Positions 1-8,196 of a stretch of DNA of 64,000 nt are shown here, one piece after another. The notes under the pieces are model-generated. The model was given only the letters and a program-made list of their open reading frames with translations, was not told the origin of the DNA and searched no databases. Both the position numbers and the translations under genes were made by a program. Source of the DNA: Alloscardovia macacae. GTDB taxonomy: Bacteria > Actinomycetota > Actinomycetes > Actinomycetales > Bifidobacteriaceae. Each line of letters begins with the position of its first letter. Positions within the stretch are counted from its first letter, which is position 1. The stretch covers positions 1-64,000 of the forward strand of contig NZ_MWWT01000008.1 in NCBI RefSeq assembly GCF_002259705.1, given 5' to 3'.

Positions 1-160
1 TTGGGCAGAAACATGTCTCATACCTTCTATGACACACCCACAAGGTATCAGAAGAAAACCTCAACACGCCCTAACACCAAGAAACACAACGCCTAACACA
101 AACTTAAGCAATAACTTTAGTTCCTATATGCCGGCTTTCACCGTCACCACACCGCAAAAC
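1..160. other. Left edge, no gene seen
   Basis: I find no convincing coding region or RNA here. Open frames crossing it on either strand run into the tRNA-Ala gene and have no ribosome binding site, so I treat them as chance. A short inverted repeat (ATACCTT/AAGGTAT) lies near 20-50 but has no T-tract. Confidence 0.5.
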
Positions 161-192
161 AAAAAAGACCTCGGCTTTCCAGCCGAGGTCTT
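161..192 (-). terminator. Rho-independent terminator after tRNA-Ala
   Basis: A 10-bp perfect stem (GACCTCGGCT / AGCCGAGGTC) with a 4-nt loop is followed on the minus strand by a run of T. It lies directly downstream of the tRNA-Ala gene. Confidence 0.85.
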
Positions 193-198
193 GCTTCG

Positions 199-271
199 TG
201 GAGCTAACGGGATTCGAACCCGTGACCCCCTGCATGCCATGCAGATGCGCTACCAGCTGCGCCATAGCCCC
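199..271 (-). tRNA. tRNA-Ala (anticodon GGC)
   Basis: Read on the minus strand, the sequence folds as a full cloverleaf. The acceptor pairs GGGGCTA with TAGCTCC (one G-U pair), the T arm is ACGGG-TTCGAAT-CCCGT, and the anticodon stem TCTGC/GCAGG carries the loop ATGGCAT. The anticodon is therefore GGC, reading the alanine codons GCC/GCU. CCA is not encoded: the genome continues CGAAG after A73. It is a single gene between its own promoter and terminator. Confidence 0.95.
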
Positions 272-283
272 GAAGACTTTTTT

Positions 284-312
284 ACTATACATGAGTTTTT
301 TCTCTCATGCAA
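284..312 (-). promoter_or_regulatory. Promoter of tRNA-Ala
   Basis: On the minus strand a -35 box TTGCAT (307-312) and a -10 box TATAGT (284-289) are separated by exactly 17 nt. Predicted transcription start is about 6 nt before the tRNA 5' end. Confidence 0.65.
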
Positions 313-394
313 ATCGTGTCGCGGATTTCGCTGTAAGGATTTCCTCCAGAGGGCTTTTCCGCTGAGGAGATTCCGCCGAGGCGATTCCCAGCCC

Positions 395-1192
395 CTACAC
401 CTCCGGATTATCCCAGTCCTGCGTATACGCAGCCACAGGACCATGCGCATAGTCCACGAGGCGGTAGCGTTCAGATCCATCAGGCATATCGAAGAGCATG
501 AGCCTAGTCCAGAACGCGTTGCGCATGCTCACGAGGTCAGCGAAATCTGAGTGGAATTCGCTCCAGCCCATGAGAGTATTCACTACCTGGTTTATCCACG
601 CACCATGCGAGAAGACGAAGAGCTGCGTATCCGAGTCTACGGTATGTGCCCACTCATTCACCGCCTCGGCTCCACGACGACCTACCTCAGCCTTTGGCTC
701 TGCCCCATGAGAGAGCTCACCGTCGCCGAAGTTTCGCCAGCTTTCGAAGTCTTCTGGCCAGCGCTTCTGCATTTCCGTCACCGGCATGCCTTCCAGCTCA
801 CCGAAGCCGCGTTCCTTCACACGGTCATCCACGTGCACAGGAACGCCGAGGGCATCTGCGAAGGCATGTGCGGTCTCCTGAGCGCGGCCAAGCGTCGAGG
901 TGACCACGAGCGGCTTCTCCTGACACTTCTCCTGCTGCCCTTCTTCAGCATTCAGGCCAGAAACCGCCCCGTCCTCAGTCCAGCCGCCCACATACAGCCG
1001 CCGCAGTTCCGCAGCGGTCTGCTGGATCTGCCAGCGCCCCACCTCGTCGAGCGGGATGTCTATCTGCCCCTGGAGGCGGTTTTCTGCGTTATAGCGCGTG
1101 CGCCCGTGACGAACGAGCGTGATGAAGCGCGCATGGTTCGTCTTTCCCTGCGAGGTGGAGGTAATGTCGTTCAGTGGAGCCGTGGTCGTCAT
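395..1192 (-). CDS. Histidine phosphatase (phosphoglycerate mutase-like)
   Basis: This encodes a 265-residue cytoplasmic histidine phosphatase. The signature TLVRHGRTRYN near residue 25 holds the catalytic RHG, and FSHGAW near residue 205 holds the second histidine. I chose the ATG at 1192 because it follows GAGAAAG and starts just after the rsfS stop; a longer frame up to 1375 would lie inside rsfS. In mycobacteria the gene after rsfS is the glucosyl-3-phosphoglycerate phosphatase gpgP, so that activity is possible, but the family is broad (cobalamin phosphatases, sugar-phosphate phosphatases) and the substrate cannot be read from sequence. It is last in the glmU-rsfS group, about 120 bases before the tRNA-Ala promoter. 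Confidence 0.85.
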   Translation of the reverse strand: MTTTAPLNDITSTSQGKTNHARFITLVRHGRTRYNAENRLQGQIDIPLDEVGRWQIQQTAAELRRLYVGGWTEDGAVSGLNAEEGQQEKCQEKPLVVTSTLGRAQETAHAFADALGVPVHVDDRVKERGFGELEGMPVTEMQKRWPEDFESWRNFGDGELSHGAEPKAEVGRRGAEAVNEWAHTVDSDTQLFVFSHGAWINQVVNTLMGWSEFHSDFADLVSMRNAFWTRLMLFDMPDGSERYRLVDYAHGPVAAYTQDWDNPEV

Positions 1193-1202
1193 ACTTTCTC
1201 GC

Positions 1203-1673
1203 TTACTCCGCGTCTTCGAATTCCGCGTCGTCTGCACCGTCACCCTCCGCGTCCTCGAATTCGTCCGCGTCTGCACCGTCCTCCTCAGAGACACCCTCAG
1301 ACTCACCGCGCTCCGGCAGCTGCAGATCCGTGCGTGGGCAGTCCTTCCACAAGCGCTCGAGGTCGTAGAAGTCACGCGAATCCTGATCCATGATGTGTAC
1401 CACGATGTCGCCGAAGTCCAGCAGAACCCACTGGCCTTCTTCGAGTCCTTCGCGTTCGCGTGGATTCAGCCCATGCTTGAGGTAGAGCTGCTTTTCCACT
1501 TCTTCTGCGATGGACAGGACGTGGCGTGGCGACGAGCCCGTGGCTATAAGGAACATGTCCGTCAGCCCCAGTGGCTCGGACACGTCGAATGCCACGATGT
1601 CTTCGCCCTTCATCTCGTCTGCAGCCAGTGCTGCTGTGCGTGCCATCTGTATCGATTCGTCAAATGCTGCCAT
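1203..1673 (-). CDS. rsfS: Ribosomal silencing factor RsfS
   Basis: A 156-residue member of the RsfS/Iojap (DUF143) family. Members bind ribosomal protein L14 on the 50S subunit and block subunit joining when nutrients are low. The conserved core runs from about residue 5 to 115 (segments KGEDIVAFDV, FLIATGSS and WVLLDFGDIVVHIM). After that comes an unusual tail of about 40 residues made almost only of Glu, Asp, Gly and Ala, probably disordered. Usual length is 105-130, so the tail is lineage-specific. The gene lies 57 nt after glmU and 10 nt before the phosphatase. In many actinobacteria nadD precedes rsfS; here nadD is about 4 kb upstream. Confidence 0.93.
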   Translation of the reverse strand: MAAFDESIQMARTAALAADEMKGEDIVAFDVSEPLGLTDMFLIATGSSPRHVLSIAEEVEKQLYLKHGLNPREREGLEEGQWVLLDFGDIVVHIMDQDSRDFYDLERLWKDCPRTDLQLPERGESEGVSEEDGADADEFEDAEGDGADDAEFEDAE

Positions 1674-1730
1674 ACTAAAAATCCGTTCCCCTCTTAAGCC
1701 CTTTCAGGCCCCGATAAAAAATCAAAAAAA

Positions 1731-3116
1731 TTACTCGCGTTCCCAGGCTGGCTTCCAGCCTTCGACCACGTGCTGTGTGTTCTCGGAGTACACCATGGAG
1801 TCTGCAGGCACGTCGTGACGTACCACCGAGCCCGACCCTGTCGTGACGTTCTCCCCCACGGTCACTGGAGCCACGAACATGTTCCCTGCACCGATGTGCG
1901 AGTGTGCGCCTATCTCCGTGTGGAGCTTATGCACGCCGTCGTAGTTCGCCGTAATGGTTCCGCCGCCTATGTTCGTGTGGTGGTGGATATGTGCATCGCC
2001 GATGTAGCTCAGGTGAGGCACCTTCGTGCCTTCGTCGATGACGGCCTTCTTCATCTCCACGAATGCTCCCGCCTTCGTGCCCTTACCCAGTTCATTTCCT
2101 GGGCGCAGGTACGTCCACGGGCCGATGGTCGCCTCTTGTCCGATCCTCGTGGACTCCACGCGCGAGCGTTCTACCGTAGCCCCGCGCTCCACACGCGCAT
2201 TAATCAGCGTCGTATCTGGCCCCACTACTGCTTCAGCCGCCACAAAGGTACTTCCCTGCAGGTAGGAGCCTGGCAGGATGACGGCGTCAGCTTCGAGGAC
2301 CACGTCATCTTCTATCCACGTGGTCTCAGGGTCGAGAATGGTCACGCCTTCGCGCATCCAGTACTCGCAAATCTCCTGATTATGCGCTTTCGCCAGCTTC
2401 GCGAGCTGCACGCGGTCGTTCACGCCTTCCACACGTAGTGGATTCGAGACGGTGACGAGTCCCACGTTCCCCAGCTCATGTGCGTTCGCCAGAGCGTCGG
2501 TGAGGTAGAACTCACCCTGGGCATTCGAAGAATTGAGCTTTTCGATGGACTGAGCGAGCACGGACGCGTCAAACGCATAGACGGACGTGTTCACCTCGTG
2601 GACAGCCAGCTCGCTATCCGAGCCGTCCTTCTGCTCCACGATGCGCACGAAGCCGCCCGCCGAGTCGCGGATGATGCGTCCGTATCCGAACGGATTATCC
2701 AGCAGACACGTGAGGATAGTGGCCACGTTCCCGCTTTCCTCGTGTTCGTGCACGAGTGAGCGCAGGGTGGCGCCGTCCAGCATAGGCATGTCGCCCGCTA
2801 CGACGAGCACCGTTCCGCTGAGGCTTCCTTCTGCTGTCAACTCGTCCATAGCGCACTGCACGGCCCTACCCGTGCCCGGGATGTCATCCTGATGCACGAT
2901 GAGCGCCTGCTCGTTATAGCTCGTCGCAGCGGCGGCCACGCGTTCGGCCTGGTTTCGCACGACCACGGCGACCGCCTGTGGCTCCGTTCCGCCCACGGCC
3001 AGCATGACGCGCTGGAGGAAGGTCTTTCCGGCTATGGAGTGCAGCACTTTCGGCGTGCTCGACTTCATGCGCGTTCCCTCGCCTGCTGCTAGAACGATAG
3101 CTGCTGTAATGCTCAT
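1731..3116 (-). CDS. glmU: Bifunctional GlmU (GlcN-1-P acetyltransferase / GlcNAc-1-P uridylyltransferase)
   Basis: This 461-residue enzyme makes UDP-N-acetylglucosamine for peptidoglycan in two steps. The N-terminal nucleotidyltransferase opens with LAAGEGTRMKS (residues 10-20), with GTGRAVQCA and VVAGDMPML further on. From about residue 250 the left-handed beta-helix acetyltransferase shows hexapeptide repeats and the motif GGGTITANYDG. Length fits the family (450-490). The ATG at 3116 follows GAGGAC at good spacing. It lies 38 nt downstream of the HAD phosphatase gene and probably shares its transcript. Confidence 0.97.
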   Translation of the reverse strand: MSITAAIVLAAGEGTRMKSSTPKVLHSIAGKTFLQRVMLAVGGTEPQAVAVVVRNQAERVAAAATSYNEQALIVHQDDIPGTGRAVQCAMDELTAEGSLSGTVLVVAGDMPMLDGATLRSLVHEHEESGNVATILTCLLDNPFGYGRIIRDSAGGFVRIVEQKDGSDSELAVHEVNTSVYAFDASVLAQSIEKLNSSNAQGEFYLTDALANAHELGNVGLVTVSNPLRVEGVNDRVQLAKLAKAHNQEICEYWMREGVTILDPETTWIEDDVVLEADAVILPGSYLQGSTFVAAEAVVGPDTTLINARVERGATVERSRVESTRIGQEATIGPWTYLRPGNELGKGTKAGAFVEMKKAVIDEGTKVPHLSYIGDAHIHHHTNIGGGTITANYDGVHKLHTEIGAHSHIGAGNMFVAPVTVGENVTTGSGSVVRHDVPADSMVYSENTQHVVEGWKPAWERE

Positions 3117-3154
3117 CTGGTAGTCCTCGTGCTCCTTTTTTTCCTGTGGCCAAT

Positions 3155-3952
3155 TTACTCTTCGACTTCGCCGCTCTGAGCGATGGAGATGAGGTCTCCG
3201 ATGGAGTCCACCACGTGGCTCGGGCGGTATGGGAAGGCCTCGACCTGATCCTTCGCGGTCACACCCGTGAGCGTGAGGAAGGTGTGCAGACCTGCTTCCA
3301 CACCAGCGATAATGTCTGTATCCATACGGTCGCCAATCATGGCCGTGGTGGCCGAGTGTGCGCCGAGGCGGTTCAGAGCCGTGCGGAACATGATAGGGTT
3401 CGGCTTACCGATGAAGTATGGTTCGCGGCCGGTCGCATTCGTAATGAGTGCTGCCACAGCACCCGTGGATGGCAGAATGCCCTGGTCGCTCGGACCCGCA
3501 TTATCCGGGTTCGTAGAGATGAAGCGTGCACCGTTCAGAATGAGGCGCACTGCCGTGGTAATGGCTTCAAACGAGTAGTTACGCGTCTCACCGAGGATGA
3601 CGTAATCCGGGTTCCTGTCCGAAAGAATGTATCCAGCCTCGTGCAGAGCCGTGGTGAGGCCTGCCTCACCGATGACGTATGCCGAGCCACCTGGGATGGT
3701 CTGGGAGACGAACTGAGCCGTGGCCAGAGCCGAGGTCCAGATGTGATCTTCTGGAATGTCTATGCCGCTCAGGCGCAGACGTGCCGAAAGGTCACGCGGG
3801 GTGTACATAGGGTTATTCGTCAGAACGAGGAACTTACGGTCATTATCCCGGAGAGCCTGAATGAATTCTGCTGCTCCTGGAAGAGCACGCTGCTCGTGCA
3901 CGAGCACGCCGTCCATGTCTGTCAGCCATGTGTCTATCTGATGTGTGGTCAT
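3155..3952 (-). CDS. HAD-IIA family phosphatase (NagD-like)
   Basis: A 265-residue haloacid-dehalogenase phosphatase. Motif I is LTDMDGVLV (nucleophile Asp near residue 10), LTNNP gives the motif II Thr, GKPNP the motif III Lys and GDRMDTDI motif IV. The long cap between motifs II and III is the type found in NagD, p-nitrophenyl phosphatase and glycerol-phosphate phosphatases. It lies upstream of glmU, and a NagD-like role in amino-sugar phosphate turnover would fit, but this is inference. A second paralogue of the same subfamily is at 13359-14441. Confidence 0.85.
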   Translation of the reverse strand: MTTHQIDTWLTDMDGVLVHEQRALPGAAEFIQALRDNDRKFLVLTNNPMYTPRDLSARLRLSGIDIPEDHIWTSALATAQFVSQTIPGGSAYVIGEAGLTTALHEAGYILSDRNPDYVILGETRNYSFEAITTAVRLILNGARFISTNPDNAGPSDQGILPSTGAVAALITNATGREPYFIGKPNPIMFRTALNRLGAHSATTAMIGDRMDTDIIAGVEAGLHTFLTLTGVTAKDQVEAFPYRPSHVVDSIGDLISIAQSGEVEE

Positions 3953-4079
3953 AGTGATCCACCTTTCTTTTCACGCTCCCTGTGAGCGCTTTCCTTCGTA
4001 TAGCTACTTACTATAATATCCGTACGGCTCTATCGTATCAGGTCTTCCTGAGTGTTCGCTGAGAATGCTAAGAATAGGA

Positions 4080-4115
4080 AAGGCTGGCGCATCGCTTTCG
4101 CAGAGCGCCAGCCTT
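4080..4115 (-). terminator. Hairpin after tRNA-Gln
   Basis: An 11-bp perfect stem (AAGGCTGGCGC / GCGCCAGCCTT) with a 14-nt loop follows the tRNA-Gln gene on the minus strand. The T-tract after it is short (TTCC), so termination may be partial. Confidence 0.6.
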
Positions 4116-4124
4116 TCTGATGAG

Positions 4125-4195
4125 TTCCCCCACCTGGACTCGAACCAAGACAAAGGGTTCCAAAGACCCGTGTGCTGCCATTACACCATGGGGGA
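4125..4195 (-). tRNA. tRNA-Gln (anticodon TTG)
   Basis: On the minus strand the acceptor TCCCCCA pairs with TGGGGGA, the T arm is CTTGG-TTCGAGT-CCAGG, and the anticodon loop CTTTGGA gives anticodon TTG (glutamine CAA/CAG). CCA is not encoded. A TAGAGT -10-like box lies near 4209-4214. It sits between prs and the HAD phosphatase gene. Confidence 0.93.
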
Positions 4196-4281
4196 ATGTC
4201 CTCTAGAGCACTCTACCACATATGCGTCACGTGTGCGACACGGGCAGATGTGCTCGAGGAAGAATTGGGCTTTTAAAAAAA

Positions 4282-5295
4282 CTAGCCGAACTGGAACGTC
4301 CCCTGATGGTGCGTCGGATAGTTATCGAAGACCTTCGCCATGGAGGTGTCCTCGAAGACCGCGCGAATGCCGGATGCCAGCAGCGGGGCGATGCTCAGGA
4401 CGGTCAGACCATCCCAGCGCTTCTCAGCAGGAATAGGCACAGTATCCGTAATGACGACCTCGCGCGCACCGCACTTCTGCAGACGCTCGATAGCAGGACC
4501 AGAGAAGACGCCATGCGTAGCCACGACAGTCACCGACTTCGCGCCGGCCGCCATGATAACGTGGCATGCCTCAGCGATGGTGCCGCCGGTGTCGATGAGA
4601 TCATCCACGAGCACGCAGTCCTTACCTTCGACGTCACCCACGACGCGGTTCGCCACAGCGTGGTTCGGGCGCGTGATGTCACGCGTCTTATGCACAAAGG
4701 ACAGAGGAGCGCCCCCCAGACGCTGAGCCCACTGCTCTGCCACCTTGATGCGTCCAGCATCTGGGGAGACCACAGCCACGTTACTCAGGTCCAGGCAGTC
4801 CCGCACGTAATCTACGAGCACTGGCATGGCCTGCAGGTGGTCCACTGGGCCGTCGAAGAAGCCCTGGGACTGTGCTGCGTGCAGGTCCACAGACATGATG
4901 CGGTCTGCGCCTGCAGTGTGCAGAAGGTCGAAGACCAGACGCGAGGAGATAGGCTCGCGGCCCTGATGCTTCTTATCCTGACGCGAATATGGCATCAGAG
5001 GGCACACAGCGGTGATGGAATTCGCCGATGCACGCTTCAGCGCGTCTATCATGATGAGGTGCTCCATGATGAACTTATTCGTAGGCTGGGTAGCCGTCTG
5101 CAGAACAAATACATCCGCACCGCGCACCGACTGCGTATAACGGACATACATCTCGCCATTCGCAAAGTCATACTGCGTCGTTTCTAGAACATCTACACCT
5201 AATGCCTTCGCTACATCCGCTGCCAGCTTCGGATGAGAACGACCTGTAACCAGAATAAGATTCTTATCAGGTTTGCCTTCGAGGACTGCACTCAC
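4282..5295 (-). CDS. prs: Ribose-phosphate pyrophosphokinase (PRPP synthase)
   Basis: This 337-residue enzyme makes PRPP from ribose-5-phosphate and ATP for nucleotide, His, Trp and NAD synthesis. Visible motifs are the ATP flexible-loop region PYSRQDKKH, the class I signature DLHAAQSQGFF, and the ribose-phosphate loop VLVDDLIDTGGT. I chose the GTG at 5295 because the protein then starts SAVLEGKPDKNL like its relatives and GGAG lies 5 nt before it. The same frame stays open to 5487 but that extension has no family similarity I recognise. It probably forms its own unit ahead of tRNA-Gln. Confidence 0.94.
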   Translation of the reverse strand: MSAVLEGKPDKNLILVTGRSHPKLAADVAKALGVDVLETTQYDFANGEMYVRYTQSVRGADVFVLQTATQPTNKFIMEHLIMIDALKRASANSITAVCPLMPYSRQDKKHQGREPISSRLVFDLLHTAGADRIMSVDLHAAQSQGFFDGPVDHLQAMPVLVDYVRDCLDLSNVAVVSPDAGRIKVAEQWAQRLGGAPLSFVHKTRDITRPNHAVANRVVGDVEGKDCVLVDDLIDTGGTIAEACHVIMAAGAKSVTVVATHGVFSGPAIERLQKCGAREVVITDTVPIPAEKRWDGLTVLSIAPLLASGIRAVFEDTSMAKVFDNYPTHHQGTFQFG

Positions 5296-5624
5296 AGTAA
5301 CTCCAAACAGTAAATGAACATCGTTACCTGATATTCTATCGGGGAAGTGTGACAGTGGGGCGCGTGGCGTGTGGGGTGCGTGTGGGGTGGAGCGCGGCGT
5401 GAGACGATGTGCAGTTTTCTTCGCAGCGAAATATACGATGCTGAAAAAAATGGCGACTTTTCTTGAGGTTCGTCGAAAAAGTGCCACTCACATCATGATT
5501 TTTTTTCAACAGACTTCAAGAAAAGTCGCCATTTTTTCACCATCGGCCCGCCCAGCCGCAGCCACAACCGCAGCCAGCCCAGCCAGCCCAGCCGGCCGCA
5601 GTCACAACACAGCCCAGTCCAGCC
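5296..5624. other. Repeat-rich spacer between nadD and prs
   Basis: No gene is supported in these 329 bases. They hold, from left to right: a G/T-rich stretch with repeated GTGTGGGG-type words (about 5340-5400), a 98-bp inverted-repeat element (5442-5539), and a run of degenerate CAGCC-type repeats (about 5548-5632) that ends at the nadD stop codon. The prs promoter must lie in the first part. Confidence 0.6.
5442..5539. repeat. Long inverted repeat, 98 bp
   Basis: The two arms (5442-5469 and 5513-5539) are reverse complements over about 27 nt, with one substitution and one length difference in the A/T run. The arm core reads ATGGCGACTTTTCTTGA. A third partial copy (CGAAAAAGTGCCACT) lies near 5473-5488 in the loop. 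On either strand the stem ends in an A/T run, so it could be a two-way terminator or a small non-autonomous element. Confidence 0.75.
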
Positions 5625-6368
5625 CTACACCCCCAGCCCGGCATACAGCCCGTGCTTCGAGATGTACTGCACCACGCCGTCGGGCACGAGATACCATACT
5701 GGCTCGCCAGCATGCGACCTGCGACGGATATCCGTAGACGAGATGGCCAGTGCAGGGATTTCCAGCACATCCACCGCATCCGACGGAACTTCGGACGGCA
5801 CATCGAGACTGCCGGTATCCATGGCATAGCCCGGCCTGGTCACACCCACGAAATGCGCGAGCGACCACATCTCATCCGCATCTTTCCACTTCATGATCTC
5901 TGCGAGCGCGTCTGCGCCTGTGATAAAGAAGAGGTCCGCGTCTGGGCGAGCCGCGCGAATATCGCGCAAGGTATCGATGGTATACGTGATTCCCGGCCGC
6001 TCGATATCCACGCGCGAGACAGAAAAACGCGGATTTGCAGCCGTGGCTATGACCGTCATGAGGTAGCGGTCTTCCGGGTTCGTCACCACTTTATTCTGCT
6101 TAAACACTGGCCGTCCGGTCGGCACGAAGATGACTTCGTCGAGGTCATAGACCCACGCCACCTCGGATGCAGCCACGAGGTGGCCGTTATGGATAGGGTC
6201 GAATGTGCCACCCATGATGCCTATGCGCGGTCGATCATGCACGTGACCGCGCGCGGATCGGCGTTTCGCGGAGAGTGCGGATGGGTCGTTCGCCGCGTTT
6301 GTGACAGTAACGTTTGTGACAGTACCGTTTGTGACAGTACCGTTTGTGACAGTAGGATTTTCGCTCAC
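5625..6368 (-). CDS. nadD: Nicotinate-nucleotide adenylyltransferase NadD
   Basis: This enzyme joins ATP to nicotinate mononucleotide in NAD synthesis. It is a 247-residue HIGH-type nucleotidyltransferase with [12 protein letters not shown] (near residues 51-62), FITGADAL in the middle and the ISSTDIR signature near residue 218. I chose the GTG at 6368, which overlaps the stop of the upstream gene by 4 nt (GTGA). The first 50 residues are an added, low-complexity leader that includes four near-identical [10 protein letters not shown] units encoded by a 15-bp tandem repeat; NadD normally begins at the GGTFDP strand. It is the last gene of the proA group. Confidence 0.94.
   Translation of the reverse strand: MSENPTVTNGTVTNGTVTNVTVTNAANDPSALSAKRRSARGHVHDRPRIGIMGGTFDPIHNGHLVAASEVAWVYDLDEVIFVPTGRPVFKQNKVVTNPEDRYLMTVIATAANPRFSVSRVDIERPGITYTIDTLRDIRAARPDADLFFITGADALAEIMKWKDADEMWSLAHFVGVTRPGYAMDTGSLDVPSEVPSDAVDVLEIPALAISSTDIRRRSHAGEPVWYLVPDGVVQYISKHGLYAGLGV
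6300..6359. repeat. 15-bp tandem repeat, four copies, in nadD
   Basis: Four units of TGTGACAGTACCGTT (+ strand) start at 6300, 6315, 6330 and 6345; units 2 and 3 are identical. The unit is a multiple of 3, so copy-number changes keep the nadD frame. Confidence 0.9.
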
Positions 6369-6841
6369 GCACCCTCCCCCGACTCCGCAGGCTCCTGCAT
6401 CTCCTCCTCCCACTGCTGCTGCACGTAGCGGCGGATTTCCGCATACGTCGGCAGGAGGAATTTCGGCTGGTAGGCTTTGCGCACGCGCGCCACGTATTCG
6501 CTGATGCGGATGAGCGTATCTGCCATGGTCTCCACGTCGTTTTCGCGTTCGGCCGCGCGGAAGACGTCGATGCGCTTTTCGAGCTCGACGAGGAAGTCCG
6601 CTACCTCGTTTGGCGCTTCGGCGTCACGCACGTCTGGCGCGTCCATGTCTGGCCATCCGAGCAGCACTGCGTCCGAATATTCGAGTGCACTGCGCTGGGT
6701 GACGTTCGCGATTCCGTCTTCTATGGCGACCACGAAGACGTACCGCACCGTGCTCAGGCGCTCGGAGGCGATGCGCAGCAGCGTGCGCGGTTCGAGTTCT
6801 TCCGCGGCGAGCGCGTCCGCGTACAGGTTCTGTGAGGTCAT
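6365..6841 (-). CDS. Conserved small protein between proA and nadD, unknown function
   Basis: A 158-residue acidic cytoplasmic protein with no family I recognise. It has no signal peptide or membrane segment, is mostly predicted helix, and has hydrophobic segments [12 protein letters not shown] and [12 protein letters not shown]. The ATG at 6841 overlaps the proA stop (ATGA), and its own stop overlaps the nadD start (GTGA), so the three genes are probably translationally coupled. A longer frame start at 6874 lies inside proA and is not needed. Position suggests housekeeping, but no function can be assigned. Confidence 0.8.
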   Translation of the reverse strand: MTSQNLYADALAAEELEPRTLLRIASERLSTVRYVFVVAIEDGIANVTQRSALEYSDAVLLGWPDMDAPDVRDAEAPNEVADFLVELEKRIDVFRAAERENDVETMADTLIRISEYVARVRKAYQPKFLLPTYAEIRRYVQQQWEEEMQEPAESGEGA

Positions 6842-8118
6842 GCGCGTACCTGTCCTGTTCCGTATCCTACCCAATGCGTCGTGGTCAGTTCCGCGAGTCC
6901 CATCGGCCCGCGTGCGTGCAGTTTCTGCGTGGAGATGCCGAGTTCTGCTCCGAATCCGAACTGACTTCCGTCCGTGAAGCGCGTGGATGCGTTTACCATG
7001 ATGACCGCGCTTTCCACGTCGCGTGTGAAGCGTTCGACGGCGCTGTAGTCTTCGCTCAGGATGGCTTCCGTGTGCTTCGTGGAGTGCGCGTTGATATGGT
7101 CAATCGCCCCCTCCAGCGAATCGACCACCTTCACGCCGAGGATGTAATCTAGGTACTCGGTATCCCAGTCGTCCTCGCTCGCACGCACGGCCGGGAAGCC
7201 TGCAGCAGCGAGGATCTCGTACGCGCGCTCGTCGGCACGCAGCTCGACGTTCTTCTCAGCGAGGACAGCAGCGACGCGTGGCAGGAAATCAGCCGCCACG
7301 TCCGCGTGGACGAGAAGCTTCTCAGCCGCATTACACACACTGATGCGCTGCGTCTTCGCATTCATAATGACCGGCACAGCTTTCTCGAAGTCTGCCGCCT
7401 TATCCACGTAGATGTGCACGTTCCCCGCACCCGTCTCGATGAACGGTACGCGGGCATGCTCAGCCACATACTGGATGAGGCGCGCACTTCCGCGTGGCAC
7501 GAGCAGATCCACGTATCCGCGCGCTTCCATGAGAGCCTGCGCGCCCTCACGTCCGAGCGGATCTACCGTGCTGACGAGGTCAGGATTCATACCGTGCGCT
7601 TCGAGAGTCTCGCGCACGATGCTCACAGTGGCTGCATTCGTCTTCTCTGCAGCATGACCGCCGCGCACGATGACGGCATTCCCGGACTTCAAAGTCAGAG
7701 CGAGGACATCCACTGTCACATTCGGGCGTGCTTCGTAAATCATGGCTACCACGCCCATCGGCACGCGCGACTGGACCAGGCGCATACCGTTTTCCATGGT
7801 CATACCACGAACCACTTCGCCCACTGGGTCATGCAGTGCTGCCACGTCGCGCATACCCTGCACACTGGCCTTCACGCGCTCGGCAGTAAAGAGCAGGCGG
7901 TCCAAAGTACCCTGCGGCATGCCGTCCTCGCGAGCGCGCTCCATGTCCAGCGCATTCGCTGCTTCTATCTCACTCGCACGGCTTTCGAGAGCGTCTGCCA
8001 CAGCGCGTACGAGAGCTGTACGTTCAGCACTCGTGAGAGCCTCTAAGGCGCGCTGTGCCACCTTCGCAGCTAATGCCTGCTGCTGTACTTGAGTCATCAC
8101 TTCTGTCATACGTCTCAT
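6838..8118 (-). CDS. proA: Gamma-glutamyl phosphate reductase ProA
   Basis: This 426-residue enzyme reduces glutamyl-5-phosphate to the semialdehyde, the second step of proline synthesis. Diagnostic segments are [19 protein letters not shown], and the catalytic-cysteine region [14 protein letters not shown]. The C-terminal segment [18 protein letters not shown] is typical of ProA. The ATG at 8118 has GGAG six nt before it; two further ATGs follow within 22 residues. It is the first gene of a three-gene overlapping group and is divergent from thrC. Confidence 0.95.
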   Translation of the reverse strand: MRRMTEVMTQVQQQALAAKVAQRALEALTSAERTALVRAVADALESRASEIEAANALDMERAREDGMPQGTLDRLLFTAERVKASVQGMRDVAALHDPVGEVVRGMTMENGMRLVQSRVPMGVVAMIYEARPNVTVDVLALTLKSGNAVIVRGGHAAEKTNAATVSIVRETLEAHGMNPDLVSTVDPLGREGAQALMEARGYVDLLVPRGSARLIQYVAEHARVPFIETGAGNVHIYVDKAADFEKAVPVIMNAKTQRISVCNAAEKLLVHADVAADFLPRVAAVLAEKNVELRADERAYEILAAAGFPAVRASEDDWDTEYLDYILGVKVVDSLEGAIDHINAHSTKHTEAILSEDYSAVERFTRDVESAVIMVNASTRFTDGSQFGFGAELGISTQKLHARGPMGLAELTTTHWVGYGTGQVRA

Positions 8119-8196
8119 TCTAAGCTCCGAGGGGCACATTTAGGCGTGTTTCACGCTAAGATGAGGATTACATAGTACAGAGCGGAAAGGGCGAGC

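Noticed and set aside
29-550. 173-residue plus-strand frame at the left edge
   Set aside because: It runs through tRNA-Ala and into the antisense of the phosphatase gene.
5296-5487. N-terminal extension of prs
   Set aside because: It lacks family similarity and covers an inverted-repeat arm; a GTG with GGAG at the family start is better.
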